A stretch of 14,564 nt of DNA from JBFLYZ01 sp040756415. GTDB taxonomy: Bacteria; Bacteroidota; Bacteroidia; JADZBD01. Made by a program: the position numbers and the translations under genes. The notes beneath the pieces are model-generated. The model did no database searches and had not been told where the DNA came from. It saw only the letters and a list, made by a program, of their open reading frames with translations. The stretch is taken from assembly GCA_040756415.1 (NCBI GenBank), contig JBFLYZ010000079.1:1-14564 (forward strand), in the 5' to 3' direction. Positions 6,768-13,793 of this stretch are shown here, one piece after another. Numbering within the stretch: position 1 is the first letter of the stretch; the number at the start of each line of letters is the position of its first letter.

Positions 6768-9245
6768 TCAGGAAGGGAGGAAGATCTTGATCTTGTCGCG
6801 ATCGGGCAGCTTTCTCATGTTTGCCGCCTGCTGCGGGTCATGTTTTTTTTCTATGGTCAGCGCATATTTTTTGTTCTCCCAGTTGCGGGAGTCGTGCCAG
6901 TAAAACGTAAAGTTGACCTCATGGCCGTGGTCCAGGCCAGCGGTGGCGATATCGGTGTAATGTATGCCGATTCCCGTATCGAGCGTAAAAGCCTCATTGA
7001 CGGTCAGCCAGTTGTCGCTCGACCAGTGAATGGTAGCCGGGGCCTGGCACTGAATGCGCAGCACCTTTCCTTTAGGAATAACCGACCCTGAACTTTTGAA
7101 GTTCCAGATGAAGAGATTGGATGTTGTTTTTTCCACCAGGTAGCGCTGCCTGGTCTGCGGGGGCATGTCGAATATCTCTTTGGATCGCAGCGAGCGGCAA
7201 AGTTTGATGTATTCAGCGTGCGCCCAGGCCAGCGGCATGGCCGAGCCAGAAGCTTTTCCGTAATACAGCTCCAGCTCGGGAATATCGTTCGAGTCCCATA
7301 CCTGCTCGGGTATAAGGCCGGTCTCATTGGCGTAGTTCTCAATGGCCGTAAGCAGTTTTTTCGCGTAGGCATAGTTGCCGGCTGCGATCTCGTAGTGCGC
7401 ACGCTCACCGGTTAGCAGGGGCCATGGGCGGCCTATCCCGGTACCGTTGAAGGCGCTCCCGTCAGCATGCTCGCCATACCCGTCACGGTTATACCGGTAC
7501 CAGAGGGGGCCCAGCGGGTTATCCATTTTCAGGGTGGCATCGATCACTTTGATGGTGTTCAGAATGCGCGGGTCGTCCGCAGCGCGCAGGCCGAATCGCA
7601 CCAGCGCCAGCGCGTCAGGACTCACCATTTCGTTGGCCGGGCAGATGTTCTCGCCTTCGGGGCGGTTGGATATGGTAACCAGATCGGCACCGGGAAAATC
7701 GTTCTCGAACGATTCCCTTGAATTGATCCTGACGTAATAGCCGTCCACACCGACAAAGCGGCCTAGATCCGAGCCCGTTACATAGGTCCAGCGCTCGATG
7801 TTCGCGTTCCACGAATCGGCTGTTTCCCTGAGGTAAAAGGCCAGTTGCGGCTCGTTGTTCATATCCGCGTGCTCGGCAGCGATCAGCAGGGCGGATATCT
7901 CCACGGCCAGCGTAAAGGTGGAATATCCTGCATTCTCCTCCCACCGGTCCTGTTCGGTAGTGGGGCCGTATTTGGCCAGGTAGGAAGCGGCCCTGCGTAT
8001 CATGGGCCAGAATTTTTTCAGCTCCTCGTCCTTCAGCTTCATCTCGCGCCCTACCAGGTCAACGAGCATGATGGGCAATGCGGTCTGGTCCATTTGAATT
8101 CCTTTCCAGTACGGCTTGCCGTCCAGCCACATGTTCTGCGGCCAGTGCCCGTCATCCTCCTGTGTAACCATCAGGTAGTTGAGCACCCTGCGCGCGTCTT
8201 CAAAGGCCCTTGCGGCCAGCAGGCCGCCAGCCGTTTGCACCATATCCCTGGGCCAGACCAGGTGGTAGCCGCCCAGGTCATCGTCTCCCTTGTTATATCC
8301 CCAGGGTATGGAAAGGCTGGCGATGAGCCCGCCCGGGTGTCTTTTCGATTCGTGCACCCTGAGCATGGTGGCGCTGATGTTGAAATAGCGCGGCATGGGA
8401 TTTTTCCTGGCGCCCGGATTGTACAGTTTTTTCTGCCACTGCTCCCATTCCCTGATGAAACAGCTCCTGGCGTATTCAAAATCTTCGGAGATGCTGGCGC
8501 GCGTACGCTGCCCGGCCTCCTCCGGATTGCGGCCGAAGCCCAGAGCGAGGATAAAGCCCTGGCTGCCCGCCTGCGAAAAATCGATCTCAGCGGTGAGCGC
8601 CACGTTGCCGTTCTCGGCACGCTCGAACTCCCAGGCCATCTGCTTGTGCAGCATAAGGTCCTGCCATCCGTCAGAGGTTCCCACGAAGCCCGCGGAGCAC
8701 TTCTTAAAAGGCACGGAACAAGCCAGGGCGAGCGAAGCGGCTCCGCGCTGAGCAAAAAGCATAGGCTTGCCCTTGTAATTTCCCACCCAGGCCGTATTGC
8801 CGCCCCCCGAATTGCCCAGGTGCGGAGCCAGGAGCATGAACAGCTTGAGCTCCTTGCCTTCCGCGGGATAAAACCGCACGCGCTGCAGCACGGTGTCGCG
8901 GAAAGGGTCGGATATGATCTCTTTTTCTATGCGGTAGAAATTGCGGTTGCAGGTGTTGATCAGGTAATACCCGGGAATATCGGCAGCGATGTGCTGTATC
9001 CGCTGCACGGTATGCCTCTTCTCCTCCGAAAAGAAATCCTTTCCATCGGTAACGATAAAGCCCATATCGCGGGTGCAGGCCTCATCCACCTGCGGGTAAT
9101 AGATCTCATTGAGAATGCCATGGCCTATGGAATACCAAACCTTGCTGGCCGAATTGAGCGAAGTGCCTACACCGCTCTTTGCGCTCGAGGTCCAGCGCGC
9201 GTCAATTCCGGGCCAGCCAAAAGCAAATTTTTCATTTCTGTACAT
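6768..9245 (-). CDS. GH15 glucoamylase/glucodextranase-like enzyme, no signal peptide
   Basis: 825 residues from ATG 9245. The N-terminus reads as mature-type enzyme (GPWGID-like start, WTSSAKSGVGTSLNSASKVW, ILNEIYYPQVD, CTRDMGFIVTDG), the N-terminal beta-sandwich of prokaryotic GH15 proteins. The (alpha/alpha)6 barrel carries VWPRDMV near residue 330, RWEENAGYS with probable general acid Glu436, and GLIPEQVWD with probable base Glu647, the pair expected for this inverting family. After about residue 700 there is a smaller C-terminal beta domain. GH15 enzymes release glucose from starch-like, dextran-like or trehalose-type alpha-glucans. No export signal is visible, so a cytoplasmic location is likely, unlike its exported neighbours. 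The gene starts 34 bp after the stop of the carbohydrate-binding-like gene, so the two are probably co-transcribed. Family call strong, substrate unknown. Confidence 0.9.
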   Translation of the reverse strand: MYRNEKFAFGWPGIDARWTSSAKSGVGTSLNSASKVWYSIGHGILNEIYYPQVDEACTRDMGFIVTDGKDFFSEEKRHTVQRIQHIAADIPGYYLINTCNRNFYRIEKEIISDPFRDTVLQRVRFYPAEGKELKLFMLLAPHLGNSGGGNTAWVGNYKGKPMLFAQRGAASLALACSVPFKKCSAGFVGTSDGWQDLMLHKQMAWEFERAENGNVALTAEIDFSQAGSQGFILALGFGRNPEEAGQRTRASISEDFEYARSCFIREWEQWQKKLYNPGARKNPMPRYFNISATMLRVHESKRHPGGLIASLSIPWGYNKGDDDLGGYHLVWPRDMVQTAGGLLAARAFEDARRVLNYLMVTQEDDGHWPQNMWLDGKPYWKGIQMDQTALPIMLVDLVGREMKLKDEELKKFWPMIRRAASYLAKYGPTTEQDRWEENAGYSTFTLAVEISALLIAAEHADMNNEPQLAFYLRETADSWNANIERWTYVTGSDLGRFVGVDGYYVRINSRESFENDFPGADLVTISNRPEGENICPANEMVSPDALALVRFGLRAADDPRILNTIKVIDATLKMDNPLGPLWYRYNRDGYGEHADGSAFNGTGIGRPWPLLTGERAHYEIAAGNYAYAKKLLTAIENYANETGLIPEQVWDSNDIPELELYYGKASGSAMPLAWAHAEYIKLCRSLRSKEIFDMPPQTRQRYLVEKTTSNLFIWNFKSSGSVIPKGKVLRIQCQAPATIHWSSDNWLTVNEAFTLDTGIGIHYTDIATAGLDHGHEVNFTFYWHDSRNWENKKYALTIEKKHDPQQAANMRKLPDRDKIKIFLPS

Positions 9246-9279
9246 ACGGTCTTACCTGGGTTTCGTGTTAGCGTGGCGA

Positions 9280-9915
9280 TCACTTGTCTGACATCTGCCT
9301 GGCAAGCACAGGAGGGCCGGTAATGTCATCAAAATAATACGTATCGGAAGTTGACGAGTTGGGATTGAACAGAAGCGTGATCTGGTCCACATCGGTCGAG
9401 GCGGTCTGGCTGCCTGTGGGTATCTGCGAGAACTTGAACTCCAGTTCCTCCCATGCACCGCTCACGGTGGTATAGGCCTGGTACTGGCTATGGGTGCCGG
9501 CCGGGTAGTCGTTATTGCCTTTTTTGCTTCCCAGCAGTATCTCCACCAGCGTTCCGGCCGGGGCCGTGGTATACACCTTCATCCGTATCCGGGGAGGCGT
9601 GCCCGTATAAGTTGCGTAAGGGCTGACATCAGCCAGCTTGCCCGGCAGTATCATCTTGATGTTGTCGAACTTCTTCTCGCTGTTGCGTATGTACTTGGCG
9701 CACTTCTGCGAGCTGTCGATCTTGTTCGGGGCAGGGTTCAGGGCCGCAGTATCCAGCTTGCCGGTACGCGCACCGTACTGGATGCTCTTTGCTCCTTCGA
9801 AATTATCATAGTTCTGCGATTGGTTGAGCAGGGCTCCCCCCGTCAGCACGACAGAGAAGATCAGCATGTATTTCCTGATGTTAGGCGCTGATCCGCCAGG
9901 TAGTTGTGTTTTCAT
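9280..9915 (-). CDS. Exported carbohydrate-binding-like protein without catalytic domain
   Basis: 211 residues from ATG 9915 (an in-frame ATG at 9921 adds two residues). A basic n-region precedes a hydrophobic segment (YMLIFSVVLTGGALL), giving a signal peptide or membrane anchor. The rest is one beta-sandwich-like domain: NYDNFEGAKSIQYG near the start, WEELEFKFSQIP, then VDQITLLFNPNSSTSDTYY and FDDITGP. This pattern is common in Bacteroidota carbohydrate-binding and CBM11-like domains attached to hydrolases. Here it stands alone. It is the first gene of the leftward cluster, with a good -7 element just upstream and GH15 34 bp downstream. Likely role: glycan binding in the periplasm or at the surface. 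The call rests on fold pattern, not a catalytic signature. Confidence 0.65.
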   Translation of the reverse strand: MKTQLPGGSAPNIRKYMLIFSVVLTGGALLNQSQNYDNFEGAKSIQYGARTGKLDTAALNPAPNKIDSSQKCAKYIRNSEKKFDNIKMILPGKLADVSPYATYTGTPPRIRMKVYTTAPAGTLVEILLGSKKGNNDYPAGTHSQYQAYTTVSGAWEELEFKFSQIPTGSQTASTDVDQITLLFNPNSSTSDTYYFDDITGPPVLARQMSDK

Positions 9916-9943
9916 GTTCATTTTTGGATTTAGGTGACAGGCG

Positions 9944-9951
9944 CAAAACTA
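9944..9951 (-). promoter_or_regulatory. -7 element of the leftward carbohydrate cluster
   Basis: On the minus strand TAGTTTTG matches TAnnTTTG, 28 bp upstream of ATG 9915, predicting a leader of about 20 nt. A GGCTAT word at 9974-9979 lies 22 bp upstream of the element, near where a -33 element would sit. Confidence 0.5.
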
Positions 9952-9973
9952 TGGTCGGAGCGCGGCCATCCGG

Positions 9974-10159
9974 GGCTATATTCGGTGATACAGCGTTTTT
10001 TGTAGCCTAAACTGGCTTATTCTCGTCCGGCTGTCCGGCTTGTTCCTGGCCCCGCCTGCGCCTTTGAAAAGCCCATTTTCCCAGGCAGGCAGAAAAATTC
10101 CTGGCCGGCATCCGTATGCGCTGACCGCTGCCGGGCCGTCAAATCCCTTTCTCGGCTAT
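9974..10159 (+). repeat. Second group of GGCTAT-type words
   Basis: GGCTAT at 9974-9979 and 10154-10159 with relatives GGCTTA (10014), GGCTGT (10029) and GGCTTG (10037) on the same strand. TCGGCTATGGAA here resembles GGGCTATGGAAA at 2042. It is sparser and less regular than the array at 1757-2048, and two AGCC words occur, so the strand bias is weaker. Confidence 0.35.
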
Positions 10160-10247
10160 GGAATACTCCCGCTTACCGAATCGGGGGGCCGCTGAGCTGC
10201 CGGCACTTCTAATTTCACAGCGATAAACTCACTTAACCCACCATAGT

Positions 10248-11255
10248 ATGAAGATCATTGTGCCGATGGCCGGTATGGGAAAGCGCATGCGCCCCCATAC
10301 CCTCACCACACCCAAGCCCCTGCTTCCCATCGCGGGGAAGACCATTGTTCAGCGCCTGGTAGAAGATATAGCCAGCGTATGCCCCGAAAAAGTGGACGAG
10401 ATCGCGTTCATCACCGGCCGCTTTGGCCAGGAGACGGAAGATCATCTCCGGAAGATAGCCAGCGACCTGGGCGCCCGCGGCAGCATCCACTACCAGGACC
10501 AGGCCCTCGGCATCGCCCACGCCCTGCTCTGCGCCAAAAAGGCCCTGCACGACAAGATCGTAGTGGCCTTTGCCGACACGCTTTTCAGGGCCGACTTCAG
10601 GATGGATGATACGCATGACGGTGTGATCTGGGTGCAGAGGACCGATGATCCCAGCTCGTTCGGGGTGGTAAAGGTGAATGAAAAGAACATCATCACCGAT
10701 TTTGTTGAAAAACCCAAGGAGTTCGTATCCGACCTGGCCATTATAGGCGTGTACTATTTCCGTGACGGTGCCAACCTCAGAAAAGAGCTGCAGTACCTGA
10801 TCGATAACGATATCAGGGAGAAGGGGGAATACCAGCTTACCAGCGCCCTGCAGAATATGAAGAACAAGGGCGTGCAATTCACTACCGGGCAGGTAAGCGA
10901 ATGGCTGGATTGCGGTAACAAGGACGCCACGGTGCATACTAACCAGCGCATCCTGGAGCACAACAAGGGCAAGAACCTGGTATCAAGCACGCTCGTTACC
11001 CAGAATGCGGTCATCATCGAGCCCTGCTATATCGGTGACCATGTAAAGCTGATCAATTCCATCGTAGGGCCTTATGTATCCATCGGCAGCAACTCGGTGA
11101 TCGAGGATTCGGTGATCCGCAACAGCATCATACAAACCCATACCAGGGTATCCTGCGTGAACATCCATAACTCCATGCTGGGCAATTACGTGGACCTGAA
11201 GAACAAGCGCCTGCAGTTGAGCATTGGCGATTATAACGTGCAGCATAACGAATAG
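10248..11255 (+). CDS. Sugar-phosphate nucleotidyltransferase with left-handed beta-helix tail
   Basis: 335 residues, full length. Residues 1-28 carry the nucleotidyltransferase signature (MAGMGKRMRPHTLTTPKPLLP) with the nucleotide-binding GxGxRxxP and the lysine of TPKPLL. FADTLF places the metal-binding Asp at 110. EKP near the middle and WLDCGN later fit the glucose-1-phosphate thymidylyl/uridylyl or mannose-1-phosphate guanylyl group. From about residue 245 hexapeptide-type repeats (YIGDHVKLINSIVGPYVSIG and similar) form a left-handed beta-helix. It makes an NDP-sugar from NTP and a sugar 1-phosphate; which sugar and base cannot be told. It is cytoplasmic, monocistronic by position, and ends at a strong terminator. 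It could feed polysaccharide synthesis linked to the adjacent glycan cluster. Confidence 0.88.
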   Translation: MKIIVPMAGMGKRMRPHTLTTPKPLLPIAGKTIVQRLVEDIASVCPEKVDEIAFITGRFGQETEDHLRKIASDLGARGSIHYQDQALGIAHALLCAKKALHDKIVVAFADTLFRADFRMDDTHDGVIWVQRTDDPSSFGVVKVNEKNIITDFVEKPKEFVSDLAIIGVYYFRDGANLRKELQYLIDNDIREKGEYQLTSALQNMKNKGVQFTTGQVSEWLDCGNKDATVHTNQRILEHNKGKNLVSSTLVTQNAVIIEPCYIGDHVKLINSIVGPYVSIGSNSVIEDSVIRNSIIQTHTRVSCVNIHNSMLGNYVDLKNKRLQLSIGDYNVQHNE

Positions 11256-11266
11256 CCCGCCCCGGG

Positions 11267-11310
11267 AAAAAAGGGAAGCGGCATACTCACCGGAGCATGC
11301 CGCTTTTTAT
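11267..11310. terminator. Strong bidirectional rho-independent terminator
   Basis: A 9-bp stem AAGCGGCAT (11276-11284) / ATGCCGCTT (11297-11305), with an inner CTC/GAG pair in the loop, is followed rightward by TTTTTATTTT and leftward by CCC and six Ts (As at 11267-11272). It lies between the convergent stops of the nucleotidyltransferase (11255) and the LytTR regulator (11327), serving both. Confidence 0.85.
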
Positions 11311-11326
11311 TTTACCCGTTTTCAGG

Positions 11327-12028
11327 TCAGATCAGGTTCAGCTTCTTCAGCAGGTTCTTCTTGAATTGCTCCCCGATGGGTATGGGATGCTTTTCGAGGT
11401 AGGCCGTACCTTCTTCGATGGCGTCCACCTGGTCGAGGGCTACCAGGTACGAGCGGTGCAGGCGGTAGAACTTGTCGCGAGGCAGCTTCTCCTCTATCCC
11501 GCGCAGGGTGATGTGAACCGTGTACCGCTTGTTCTTGGTAAAGATGTTCACATAATCGCCCAGGGCCTGTATATAGATGATGTCGCTGATCTTGATCTTG
11601 GTGAGCACGGAATGCGAGCGTACAAAAATGTACTCCTTGCTCTTGCCGCTCACCTCCACGTTCTGCTCGGCCTCAAACAGCTCCTTGGCCCGCGATACGG
11701 CCACCATAAAGCGGGGCATAGCCACCGGCTTTACGATGTAATCGGCCACGTTCAGCTCGAAGGCTTCAACGGCATAGTCTTTCTTGGAGGTGATCAGGAT
11801 GATAAGGGGGCGCTTCTCCAGGTTGCGGACCAGTTCGATCCCGCTCATGCCGGGCATTTCAACATCCAGGAAAATGAGGTCCACCTGCTCGTTCTGCAGG
11901 TAGTTAAAGGCATCCAGGGAGTTGTAACATTCCTTTTTAAGGGTAAGAAATTCAACCTGTTCGATGAGATGGCGTAGCGAGGCGCATACCATTTTGTCGT
12001 CATCGACAATTATACAGCTCATTTTCAT
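11327..12028 (-). CDS. LytTR-family response regulator
   Basis: 233 residues from ATG 12028 (an in-frame TTG at 12034 or ATG at 12022 are alternatives). The receiver domain is complete: acidic pocket Asp9-Asp11, phosphoacceptor Asp55 in LIFLDVEMPGMSG, Thr80 in LIILITSKKDYA, Lys100 in DYIVKPV. Residues about 130-230 form a LytTR DNA-binding domain (FVRSHSVLTKIKISDIIYIQ, GDYVNIFT, FYRLHRSYLVALDQVDAI). Such proteins usually pair with a membrane LytS/YehU-type histidine kinase and bind direct repeats of about 9 bp set roughly 21 bp apart. No kinase gene is in the window, so it is an orphan here. It shares a terminator with the nucleotidyltransferase. Its targets are unknown; the 21-bp-spaced words at 1757-2048 are a speculative candidate. 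Confidence 0.92.
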   Translation of the reverse strand: MKMSCIIVDDDKMVCASLRHLIEQVEFLTLKKECYNSLDAFNYLQNEQVDLIFLDVEMPGMSGIELVRNLEKRPLIILITSKKDYAVEAFELNVADYIVKPVAMPRFMVAVSRAKELFEAEQNVEVSGKSKEYIFVRSHSVLTKIKISDIIYIQALGDYVNIFTKNKRYTVHITLRGIEEKLPRDKFYRLHRSYLVALDQVDAIEEGTAYLEKHPIPIGEQFKKNLLKKLNLI

Positions 12029-12142
12029 GTGCAAGGAGTATTTGGTTTATCAACACGCTTACCCGGTCTTTCTGAGCGGGAGCACCCTAAGCATTGAAAA
12101 ATCATGCCAACGGGCGGGTACAGCCACAGGAAAGCCCTGCTT

Positions 12143-12191
12143 ACAGTGAAAAGAATCGGGATTCTTCCCACAGTGAGGAATTATTTCCTCA
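12143..12191. promoter_or_regulatory. Paired palindromes and ACAGTGA repeat before the LytTR gene
   Basis: AAGAATCGGGATTCTT (12151-12166) is a 7+7 palindrome with a 2-bp centre, better suited to a protein site than an RNA loop. TGAGGAATTATTTCCTCA (12174-12191) is a 7+7 inverted repeat with a 4-nt loop followed by TTTTATTT. The direct repeat ACAGTGA occurs at 12143 and 12170. All lie between the -7 candidate at 12233 and the LytTR start, so they may be operators or leader structures. Confidence 0.4.
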
Positions 12192-12232
12192 TTTTATTTC
12201 CTGTTAACCGGGTGATCGTGCCTGATCTGGCG

Positions 12233-12240
12233 CAAACCTA
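12233..12240 (-). promoter_or_regulatory. -7 candidate for the LytTR gene
   Basis: On the minus strand TAGGTTTG matches TAnnTTTG. It lies 204 bp before ATG 12028, implying a leader of nearly 200 nt that would include the palindromes. No -33 element is seen. Confidence 0.3.
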
Positions 12241-12346
12241 TGTTGTAACTTCATTTGCGGGGGAATTATTCGGTGAACAGCGCTCAATAACGACTGTACA
12301 CGATCTTTTTCCTGATAAACGCATTTTGCGGGTTTTTCAGTTCCGG

Positions 12347-12397
12347 AAAAAATAGATGCTCCGTGCGCTTGTATCCGCCAGCCACCTGGCTCCGCAC
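12347..12397 (-). terminator. Weak terminator-like structure after the histidine-rich gene
   Basis: Just past the stop at 12401, arms at 12393-12397 and 12363-12367 (GTGCG/CGCAC) enclose a second hairpin GCCAG-CCAC-CTGGC (12377-12390). On the minus strand six Ts follow (As at 12347-12352), but 10 nt lie between stem and T run, so it is not a classic terminator. Confidence 0.25.
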
Positions 12398-12400
12398 TCA

Positions 12401-13780
12401 TCAATGGCCACTGTGATCCTGCTGCCGTTCCTGATGCGGCCCGTGATGGTGCATCAGGTGAGGTGAAAAGCGGATATAGACCTCGGCCGACATGGGATAT
12501 TCGCCATAAATGGCGTTGAGCCGCTTATCCGCGATGAATAAGGAACCCTGAAGGCCCAGGGCGAGATTGTTTCCATAGGCTCTCACAAAGGTTTGATTTA
12601 TGCCCAGGGTAATGGCCTGAACAGGAAACAGGATCCCGTGCCCGTTGAACTGGTGAAGGCCCAGCTCCTCACCGGGCTTTTGCACCCATTCGTACCGGCC
12701 ATACACCGCTGTTCTATCCAGTTGCAAAACAGGCTCGATCAGGAGCGAGTGCTCGCCATGGTCGCTTTTATTATAACCCCATACCAGGGCAGAGGAGAAA
12801 TAGCGATTTTCCATCGATAGGGGCAGGTGGTAAATGGCCGAAGCCGTGGTCTTTCGCACATTTTCATCCGGCTCCAGCGCATCGGGCGACCTTACAAAGG
12901 CCCCCGAGGCCTGTAAGGCTATACGGCCGGTGGGGTTGAACAGCACGCGAAATGAATACGAATCAAAACGCGGGCGGTCAAGATCGTACCTGTTCTCATC
13001 CGGCTCGCGCCCGGTGAACGAAGAGCCTTCCAGTTTGAGCTTACCCAGTCTTACTCCCAGGGTAGCAACGCCAAACGTGATATGCGTGGCATCCTGCCAG
13101 TGATGCCCGAGGGGAGCATCGGGATTGTTCAGGGCCGAAAGGCGGTGCATAAAAGCCACCGGTCCCAGGGCCGGCTCGCCCGGGTATCCGAAATAAGCCG
13201 TGATATCCGTATTTTCCGAAACCCGGTGGGTATATGCCAGGGCCAGCTCGGAAAACAGGTCGTGCGGATGCTGCCTGTCGATCAGGGGATTCCCCTGGTA
13301 AGTTTCTCCCGTTTGAAACAGCAGGGGGTAGCCCTCCCCGCCCACCGAAAGCGGATCGAGCGAGAACATTCCGCTTATGTGCAGCAGCCCCCGCTTACCC
13401 GCCTTCCTCTGCCCCATCAGCATGAGCCAGTTGGGCGCATCGAATTTTTCACCGCCCCTGCTGCCCTTGCCGGTAACATCCTGCCTGTTGTATCTCAGGA
13501 ACAAGTTGCCGTGAAACATCAGCATCCAGCGCTTTCCCATATACCCGTGGCCATACATCAGCGATGCGTCAGGGAGCCAGGCGGTGCCGGAGCCATTCCT
13601 CGACATGGGCAGGCTGAGGGAAAAGGAATGGTTCATGTGCGGAACCGAATCAGGTCTATGCCGCACTTTTGTGCTGTCAGCGGGCAGGCTGTCTTTTTTT
13701 GGCTGGTGATGATGGTGGTGCTGCTGTGCCCACGCGCAGGTGTGCACGATGACCAGGATCAGGATGAGTTTTGCTTTCAT
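12401..13780 (-). CDS. Histidine-rich predicted outer-membrane protein of metal operon
   Basis: 459 residues from ATG 13780 (an ATG at 13786 adds two residues). Signal peptide MKAKLILILVIVHTCAWAQ (1-19), then directly QHHHHHQ (His21-25), a likely metal-binding patch at the new N-terminus. The C-terminus is again His-rich (HLMHHHGPHQERQQDHSGH). The body alternates aromatic and polar residues in barrel-like strands and contains LIDRQHPHDLFSELA, which I associate with a conserved uncharacterised outer-membrane family found near metal genes. It lies about 13 bp downstream of the HMA/MauE gene, so the two are an operon. Probable role: binding or passage of a metal such as copper across the outer membrane. 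Location is fairly well supported; metal identity and transport are inference. Confidence 0.7.
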   Translation of the reverse strand: MKAKLILILVIVHTCAWAQQHHHHHQPKKDSLPADSTKVRHRPDSVPHMNHSFSLSLPMSRNGSGTAWLPDASLMYGHGYMGKRWMLMFHGNLFLRYNRQDVTGKGSRGGEKFDAPNWLMLMGQRKAGKRGLLHISGMFSLDPLSVGGEGYPLLFQTGETYQGNPLIDRQHPHDLFSELALAYTHRVSENTDITAYFGYPGEPALGPVAFMHRLSALNNPDAPLGHHWQDATHITFGVATLGVRLGKLKLEGSSFTGREPDENRYDLDRPRFDSYSFRVLFNPTGRIALQASGAFVRSPDALEPDENVRKTTASAIYHLPLSMENRYFSSALVWGYNKSDHGEHSLLIEPVLQLDRTAVYGRYEWVQKPGEELGLHQFNGHGILFPVQAITLGINQTFVRAYGNNLALGLQGSLFIADKRLNAIYGEYPMSAEVYIRFSPHLMHHHGPHQERQQDHSGH

Positions 13781-13793
13781 GTTCATGGTATGT

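Larger units (their letters stand above)
9922..10247. other. Divergent intergenic region, no gene seen
   Basis: A 326-bp gap between the leftward carbohydrate-binding-like gene and the rightward nucleotidyltransferase. It contains the leftward -7 element at 9944-9951 and GGCTAT words at 9974 and 10154, with GGCTTA, GGCTGT and GGCTTG at 10014, 10029 and 10037. I see no convincing promoter for the nucleotidyltransferase. Confidence 0.6.
12035..12400. other. Intergenic region upstream of the LytTR gene, no gene seen
   Basis: About 370 bp between two leftward genes. Short frames on both strands (12104-12355 plus, 12204-12404 minus) resemble no protein. It holds a minus-strand -7 candidate, two adjacent palindromes and an imperfect terminator-like hairpin after the histidine-rich gene. 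Confidence 0.6.

Noticed and set aside
7845..9323. Long plus-strand open frame (492 codons) opposite the GH15 gene
   Set aside because: The opposite strand carries the conserved GH15 sequence throughout, and the plus frame has no recognisable domain.
12104..12404. Open frames in the gap upstream of the LytTR gene
   Set aside because: No recognisable family and no start context; the DNA looks regulatory, with palindromes and a -7 candidate.
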